From positions 806,001 to 870,000 of the forward strand of contig NZ_CP035103.1 of assembly GCF_006094695.1 (NCBI RefSeq): DNA of 64,000 nucleotides, in the 5' to 3' direction. Under the pieces are notes generated by a model. That model was given only the letters and a program-made list of their open reading frames with translations, did no database searches and was not told the origin of the DNA. The stretch is from Kocuria rosea. Lineage in GTDB: Bacteria > Actinomycetota > Actinomycetes > Actinomycetales > Micrococcaceae. Shown here piece by piece: positions 60,733 to 64,000 of this stretch (positions within the stretch are counted from its first letter, which is position 1; every line of letters begins with the position of its first letter). Both the position numbers and the translations under genes were made by a program.

Positions 60733-60945
60733 ATGAGCACCACCCCGTCCGACGGTCTGCGCGGCACCACCGCGCCGTGCCCGCGCTGCGGCGCCACCGG
60801 GTTCGAGCTGGTCTACGTGCAGATCATGCCCGACGACTGGGACCTGGCGCGCGACGTCGAGCTGGCGTCCCCGTCGATGATGCTGCCCGACGGGCGCGCC
60901 CCCGAGTTCTCCTGCCAGAACGGGCAGTGCCGCCACCTCTGGTGA
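60733..60945 (+). CDS. Small zinc-ribbon protein
   Basis: The 70-aa product has two cysteine pairs, CPRCG and CQNGQC, suited to a zinc ribbon, with DDWDLARDVELASPSMMLPDGRAPEFSC between them. I do not recognise a named family. GGGAGG precedes the ATG, and a TACACT hexamer near 60675 could be its -10. A terminator follows. Confidence 0.7.
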   Translation: MSTTPSDGLRGTTAPCPRCGATGFELVYVQIMPDDWDLARDVELASPSMMLPDGRAPEFSCQNGQCRHLW

Positions 60946-60951
60946 GCCCGG

Positions 60952-60984
60952 GCGGGCCCGCCGGTGGTCGCCGGCGGGGCCCGC
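60952..60984. terminator. Terminator between the zinc-ribbon and glycerophosphodiesterase genes
   Basis: GCGGGCCCGCCGG (60952-60964) pairs with CCGGCGGGGCCCGC (60971-60984) with one bulge, between convergent genes. Confidence 0.7.
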
Positions 60985-61005
60985 TCGGCGCGGGGGCGTC
61001 CCGGA

Positions 61006-62220
61006 TCAGTTGGCGAAGACGTCCAGCAGCCGGCCGTTGTCCGTCCACAGGGCGACGGACTCGCCGCCGTTGTTGAGCACGGCGGAGGTGCCGCCGTTGT
61101 AGTGGGCGTCCTCCGTGCCGGTGCCCGGTCCGGTGTGCACGCGCAGCCGCTCGCCCGGGGCCAGCTCGTAGCCCTCGCCCACGGTGAGGACGTTGTTCGC
61201 GGCGTCGCGCAGCACGTACCCGCTGACGTCCACGGCGGTCCGGCCCGTGTTGGTGAGCACCACGTGCTCGCCGGTCCCGGGCTGGAGGTCGTCGCCGGGG
61301 ACGTCGTTGACGGAGTCCTCGATCCGGATCCCGTTGTTCGCGGGGAAGGGGTCGCGCCCGTCCAGGTGGCGGGCCGTCTGGAGGGGGAAGTCGCCGGTGA
61401 TCATGTCGACGCCGAGGTCCACCACGTGCTGGACCGCTTCCGGGGAGTTGACGGTGTAGACGCCCAGGGCCAGGCCGGCGGCGTCGACGCGCGCGACGTC
61501 GCCGGCGTCGAGGGTGCGGTAGTTCGTGCCCACGGAGTCCACGACACCGGCCCACCGCTCGATCGTGGCGGCGTCCGGGACGCTGCCGGTGAGCTGCTGC
61601 AGGGGCACGTCGGGGGCCAGCCCGGCGAAGGTCCGGTTGGACGCCTCGTCGAAGCCGATGACGGTGACCTTGTCCGCCGCGAGCAGCTTCGCCCAGTCCC
61701 GGTCCTCGGCCAGGGCGTCGGCCACGACCTGCTCGATGCCGGGGGAGTTCTGCGGGGACTTGATCTCGATGTAGACGCCGGTGTTGACGGTGGCGATCCG
61801 CGCGGCGTCGTCGAGGTGGGGGATCCGCTCCCCGGCGAACTGCGCGTCGAAGGAGGAGCCGGCGTCGAGCTGCTGCAGCTCGTCCCACGTGAAGGACGTG
61901 ATCGGGTCGTCCTCGCGGCCGGGGAAGACCTCCTCGACGTCCGTGGTGCGCGCGGGGGTGCTGTCGTGGAACAGGAACGGCACGCCGTCGGCGCTGAGCT
62001 GGACGTCGATCTCCAGGTAGTCGACGTCGGCGGCGCGGGCGTCCTTGAACGCGGGGACCGTGTTCTCGGGGGCGGTGCCGGCGGCGCCGCGGTGCCCGAC
62101 GACGATCGGGTCCTCGGTGCCGGAGGGGGCGGCGGCGGCCGGCAGCGCCGAGCCGAGCACGGCCACGGCGGACAGGGCCGCGGCGGCGCCGCGCAGGGTG
62201 CGGGGGGAACGGGTGGTCAT
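61006..62220 (-). CDS. Exported glycerophosphodiester phosphodiesterase with C-terminal lamin-tail domain
   Basis: The 404-aa product has a signal peptide (to about residue 31, ALPAAAA). The GDPD barrel follows: VVGHRGAAGTAPENT with the catalytic HRG, YLEIDVQLSADGVPFLFHD with metal and catalytic residues, VYIEIKSP and GVDMITGDFP. Residues about 300-404 form a beta-rich lamin-tail-like domain (NGIRIEDSVNDVPGDD, HVVLTNTGRTAVDVSGYVLRD). It would release glycerol-3-phosphate from phosphodiesters outside the cell. Confidence 0.88.
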   Translation of the reverse strand: MTTRSPRTLRGAAAALSAVAVLGSALPAAAAPSGTEDPIVVGHRGAAGTAPENTVPAFKDARAADVDYLEIDVQLSADGVPFLFHDSTPARTTDVEEVFPGREDDPITSFTWDELQQLDAGSSFDAQFAGERIPHLDDAARIATVNTGVYIEIKSPQNSPGIEQVVADALAEDRDWAKLLAADKVTVIGFDEASNRTFAGLAPDVPLQQLTGSVPDAATIERWAGVVDSVGTNYRTLDAGDVARVDAAGLALGVYTVNSPEAVQHVVDLGVDMITGDFPLQTARHLDGRDPFPANNGIRIEDSVNDVPGDDLQPGTGEHVVLTNTGRTAVDVSGYVLRDAANNVLTVGEGYELAPGERLRVHTGPGTGTEDAHYNGGTSAVLNNGGESVALWTDNGRLLDVFAN

Positions 62221-62337
62221 GACGGTGCTCCTCGTGCCTGGGGGGACAGTGCCCCTCCACCGAAGCGGAGCGCGGAGACGAACCGGTCAACGCGACGTGA
62301 CGAGCAGGTGATCTCCTGGCGTCCCGGAGGCGGCCGG

Positions 62338-62350
62338 TACTGTGGTCGCC
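62338..62350 (+). promoter_or_regulatory. -10 element of a leaderless promoter
   Basis: TACTGT (62338-62343) stands 7 nt before the ATG at 62351, with no Shine-Dalgarno sequence. Confidence 0.5.
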
Positions 62351-63691
62351 ATGGACAACAGCACGATCGTGAACATCCTCCTGGTCCTGCTGTTCGTGGC
62401 CGTCGGGGGCGTCTTCGCGGGCACCGAGATGGCGATCGTGAGCCTGCGGGAGAGCCAGGTCAAGCGGATCGAGCGCTCGGGCCGCAAGGGCGCCCGGACC
62501 GCCGCCCTCGTCCGGGACCCCAACCTCTTCCTCTCGGCGGTGCAGATCGGCGTGACGGTGGCGGGGTTCTTCTCCTCGGCCTACGGCGCCTCGACGCTCG
62601 CCCCGGACGTGGCCCCCGTCTTCGAGCGGGCCGGTCTGTCCACCGCGGCCGCGGAGACCTCCGCGCTGATCGGCATGACCCTGGTGATCGCGTACCTCTC
62701 CCTCGTCCTCGGGGAGCTCGTGCCCAAGCGCCTGGCCATGCAGCGCTCCGTGGGCTTCACGAAGATCCTGGCCCCTCCGCTGAGCGTCTTCGCCACGCTC
62801 ATGCGCCCCGTCATCTGGCTGCTGTCCGTGTCCACGAACCTCGTGGTCCGGCTGGTGGGCGGGGACCCGCACGCCGTCACCGAGGAGGTCTCGGCGGAGG
62901 AGATCCGGGAGATGGTCGTGGACACCCGGGGCATCGGGGCCGTCTCGCGCTCGATCCTCACGGACGTCTTCGAGGCGGGCGAGCGCCGCCTCGCCGAGGT
63001 CATGCGCCCGCGCCCCGACGTCCACTTCCTGGACGGCACCCTGCCCGTCACGGAGGCCTACCGCACGGCCCTGGCCCTGCCGCACTCCCGCTACCCCGTG
63101 CTCGGCACGAGCGTGGACGACGTCCTGGGCTTCGTGCACATCCGCGACCTCGTGGTCGCGGACCAGGACGGCGACGGGGTCATCGAGGCCCCTCCGCGGA
63201 CCCTGCGGGACGTGGTGCGGCCCATCCCCTTCCTGCCGGAGACCAACCACGTGCTGCGCACCCTGCAGGCCATGCGCAAGGACGGGCACCACATCGCGCT
63301 GGTGGTCGACGAGTACGGCGGGACGGCGGGCATCGTGACCCTGGAGGACCTCGTGGAGGAGCTCGTGGGCGAGATCTACGACGAGTTCGACGCCGGGGTC
63401 CGGGAGCACGAGGACACGGTGCTGCGCGAGGGCGGGGCCGTGCTCGTGGACGGCGGGCTGATCATCCAGGAGGTCCCGGTGGAGGCGGGGCTCGTCATCC
63501 CCGAGGGCCACTACGAGACGGTCGGCGGGTTCGTGATGGACCGGCTGGGGCGGGTGGCGCGCCCGGCGGACGTCGTCGACGTGGACGGCTACCGGCTCGA
63601 GGTCCTGGCCGTGGACCGCAGCCGGGTGGAGCGGGTGCGGATCACCCGGCTGCGGCGGGACGCGGCGGAGGACGGCCGGTCCGGGGCCTGA
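62351..63691 (+). CDS. CNNM/CorC-family membrane protein (DUF21 + CBS pair + CorC_HlyC)
   Basis: The 446-aa product has a DUF21 domain (VGGVFAGTEMAIVSLRESQVKRIE, LVLGELVPKRLAMQ), two CBS domains from about residue 200 (VMRPRPDVHFLDGTLPVTEAYRTAL; HIALVVDEYGGTAGIVTLEDLVEELVGEIYDEFD) and a C-terminal CorC_HlyC domain. The family, often mis-named hemolysin, exports Mg2+ or other cations. The ATG at 62351 follows a -10-like hexamer by 7 nt; a GTG at 62342 is less likely. Confidence 0.9.
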   Translation: MDNSTIVNILLVLLFVAVGGVFAGTEMAIVSLRESQVKRIERSGRKGARTAALVRDPNLFLSAVQIGVTVAGFFSSAYGASTLAPDVAPVFERAGLSTAAAETSALIGMTLVIAYLSLVLGELVPKRLAMQRSVGFTKILAPPLSVFATLMRPVIWLLSVSTNLVVRLVGGDPHAVTEEVSAEEIREMVVDTRGIGAVSRSILTDVFEAGERRLAEVMRPRPDVHFLDGTLPVTEAYRTALALPHSRYPVLGTSVDDVLGFVHIRDLVVADQDGDGVIEAPPRTLRDVVRPIPFLPETNHVLRTLQAMRKDGHHIALVVDEYGGTAGIVTLEDLVEELVGEIYDEFDAGVREHEDTVLREGGAVLVDGGLIIQEVPVEAGLVIPEGHYETVGGFVMDRLGRVARPADVVDVDGYRLEVLAVDRSRVERVRITRLRRDAAEDGRSGA

Positions 63692-63697
63692 TCCGTC

Positions 63698-63719
63698 CCG
63701 GCGGGGCCCGTCCCGCCGG
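63698..63719. terminator. Terminator between convergent genes at the right end
   Basis: CCGGCGGG (63698-63705) and CCCGCCGG (63712-63719) form a perfect 8-bp stem around a 6-nt loop. Confidence 0.6.
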
Positions 63720-63746
63720 CGGTGACCTCGTGGCGCGGGAGCCGGG

Positions 63747-64000
63747 TCAGTGGCCCCGGAAGGCCTCGGCCAGCCACCACGCCCCGCCGTCGGAGGCGAT
63801 CTTGGCGTCGATCACCAAGGGCCGGTCCCGGGGCCCGTCGAGCCAGGTGCGCACGGCGGCCAGGTCCTCGGCGGAGCGCACGACCACGCCGTCGGCGCCG
63901 AAGCCCCGGCCGATCGCGGCGATGTCGGCGTCCGGGAAGACCACCGTGTCCAGGGGCGCGTCCCCGTCACCGGCGAAGTGGTGCACCTCCGCGCCGTACG
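63747..64000 (-). CDS. Thiamine-diphosphate enzyme (acetolactate synthase/pyruvate oxidase-like), C-terminal part
   Basis: Only the last about 84 residues are in the window; the gene continues beyond 64000. The sequence reads YGAEVHHFAGDGDAPLDTVVFPDADIAAIGRGFGADGV and DRPLVIDAKIASDGGAWWLAEAFRGH at the end. This matches the C-terminal end of ThDP-binding enzymes of the acetolactate synthase large-subunit type, just after the NDG...YG motif. The substrate cannot be told from this part. Confidence 0.75.
   Translation of the reverse strand, partial: YGAEVHHFAGDGDAPLDTVVFPDADIAAIGRGFGADGVVVRSAEDLAAVRTWLDGPRDRPLVIDAKIASDGGAWWLAEAFRGH

Overview
The window is high-GC DNA (about 73% G+C by eye) with actinobacterial gene content: a small SRP RNA next to tRNA-Ser, a GTP-dependent PEP carboxykinase, the lhr-nei2 pair, a fused PutA, DUF4916 and DUF4232 proteins, GTG/TTG starts, and many promoters whose -10 hexamer lies 6-8 nt before the start codon. 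The proteins look most like Micrococcaceae, probably Kocuria or a close relative. This is inference from the sequence; no search was run. I see no prophage, integrase, transposase, CRISPR array or replication origin. The window reads as core chromosome plus a few accessory catabolic and surface loci.

Layout. 1-3.2 kb: SRP RNA, tRNA-Ser(GGA), a secreted Pro-rich protein, an exported alpha/beta hydrolase with LGFP-like repeats and a small ParB-like protein. 3.2-10.4 kb: a TetR regulator with two candidate operators, pyridoxine kinase, a queuosine-precursor transporter (YhhQ), a DUF4126 protein, a metallo-beta-lactamase-fold hydrolase, an SRPBCC protein, a TVP38-type membrane protein and an alanine/glycine symporter. 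10.5-14.4 kb: an Lrp regulator, two paralogous universal stress proteins, Tgt and a DUF4916 NUDIX protein. 14.4-18 kb: an operon of RluA-type pseudouridine synthase, DUF418 membrane protein and GH76 glycosidase. 18.1-27.6 kb: IPP isomerase, a LysR regulator divergent from putA, a guanine-deaminase-like enzyme, an MFS transporter and an aminotransferase. 27.6-31.5 kb: small membrane proteins, a Stealth-family sugar phosphotransferase and the nei2 glycosylase. 31.5-37.4 kb: the helicase lhr and a DUF4232 lipoprotein overlapping it. 37.4-43.4 kb: a frameshifted FAD/Fe-S oxidase, ferredoxin, thioesterase, tRNA-Ser(CGA), tadA and upp. 43.4-49.9 kb: a winged-helix regulator with a long unusual leader, a SixA-type phosphatase, an aldo/keto reductase, an FAD monooxygenase, tRNA-Arg(ACG) and pckG. 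50-51.8 kb: nsrR-hmp, a nitric-oxide response module. 51.8-54.4 kb: phosphomannomutase and mannose-6-phosphate isomerase. 54.4-60.7 kb: a benzoylformate-decarboxylase-like ThDP enzyme, a LysR regulator and a NitT/TauT-type ABC importer. 60.7-64 kb: a small zinc-ribbon protein, an exported glycerophosphodiesterase, a CNNM/CorC-type membrane protein and the C-terminal end of another ThDP enzyme.

How the genes work together. Nitrogen and carbon scavenging is prominent: proline to glutamate (PutA), alanine/glycine uptake, purine deamination, uracil salvage (upp) and gluconeogenesis from oxaloacetate (pckG). The tRNA-modification set comprises tgt with a yhhQ transporter (queuosine salvage), tadA and an rluA-like gene. 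The clearest accessory unit is 54.4-60.6 kb. There an identical 8-mer, CTCATAGA, lies both before the mdlC-like gene and in the lysR/ABC intergenic region, suggesting one LysR regulon coupling import of a 2-oxo or aromatic acid to its decarboxylation. The most unusual local features are the overlapping 10-codon ORF at the nsrR start, the apparent AUC start of the Stealth gene, the long leader with mini-ORF before the winged-helix regulator, a structured AT-rich interval between putA and the deaminase gene, and a one-base break in a C run in the FAD/Fe-S oxidase.
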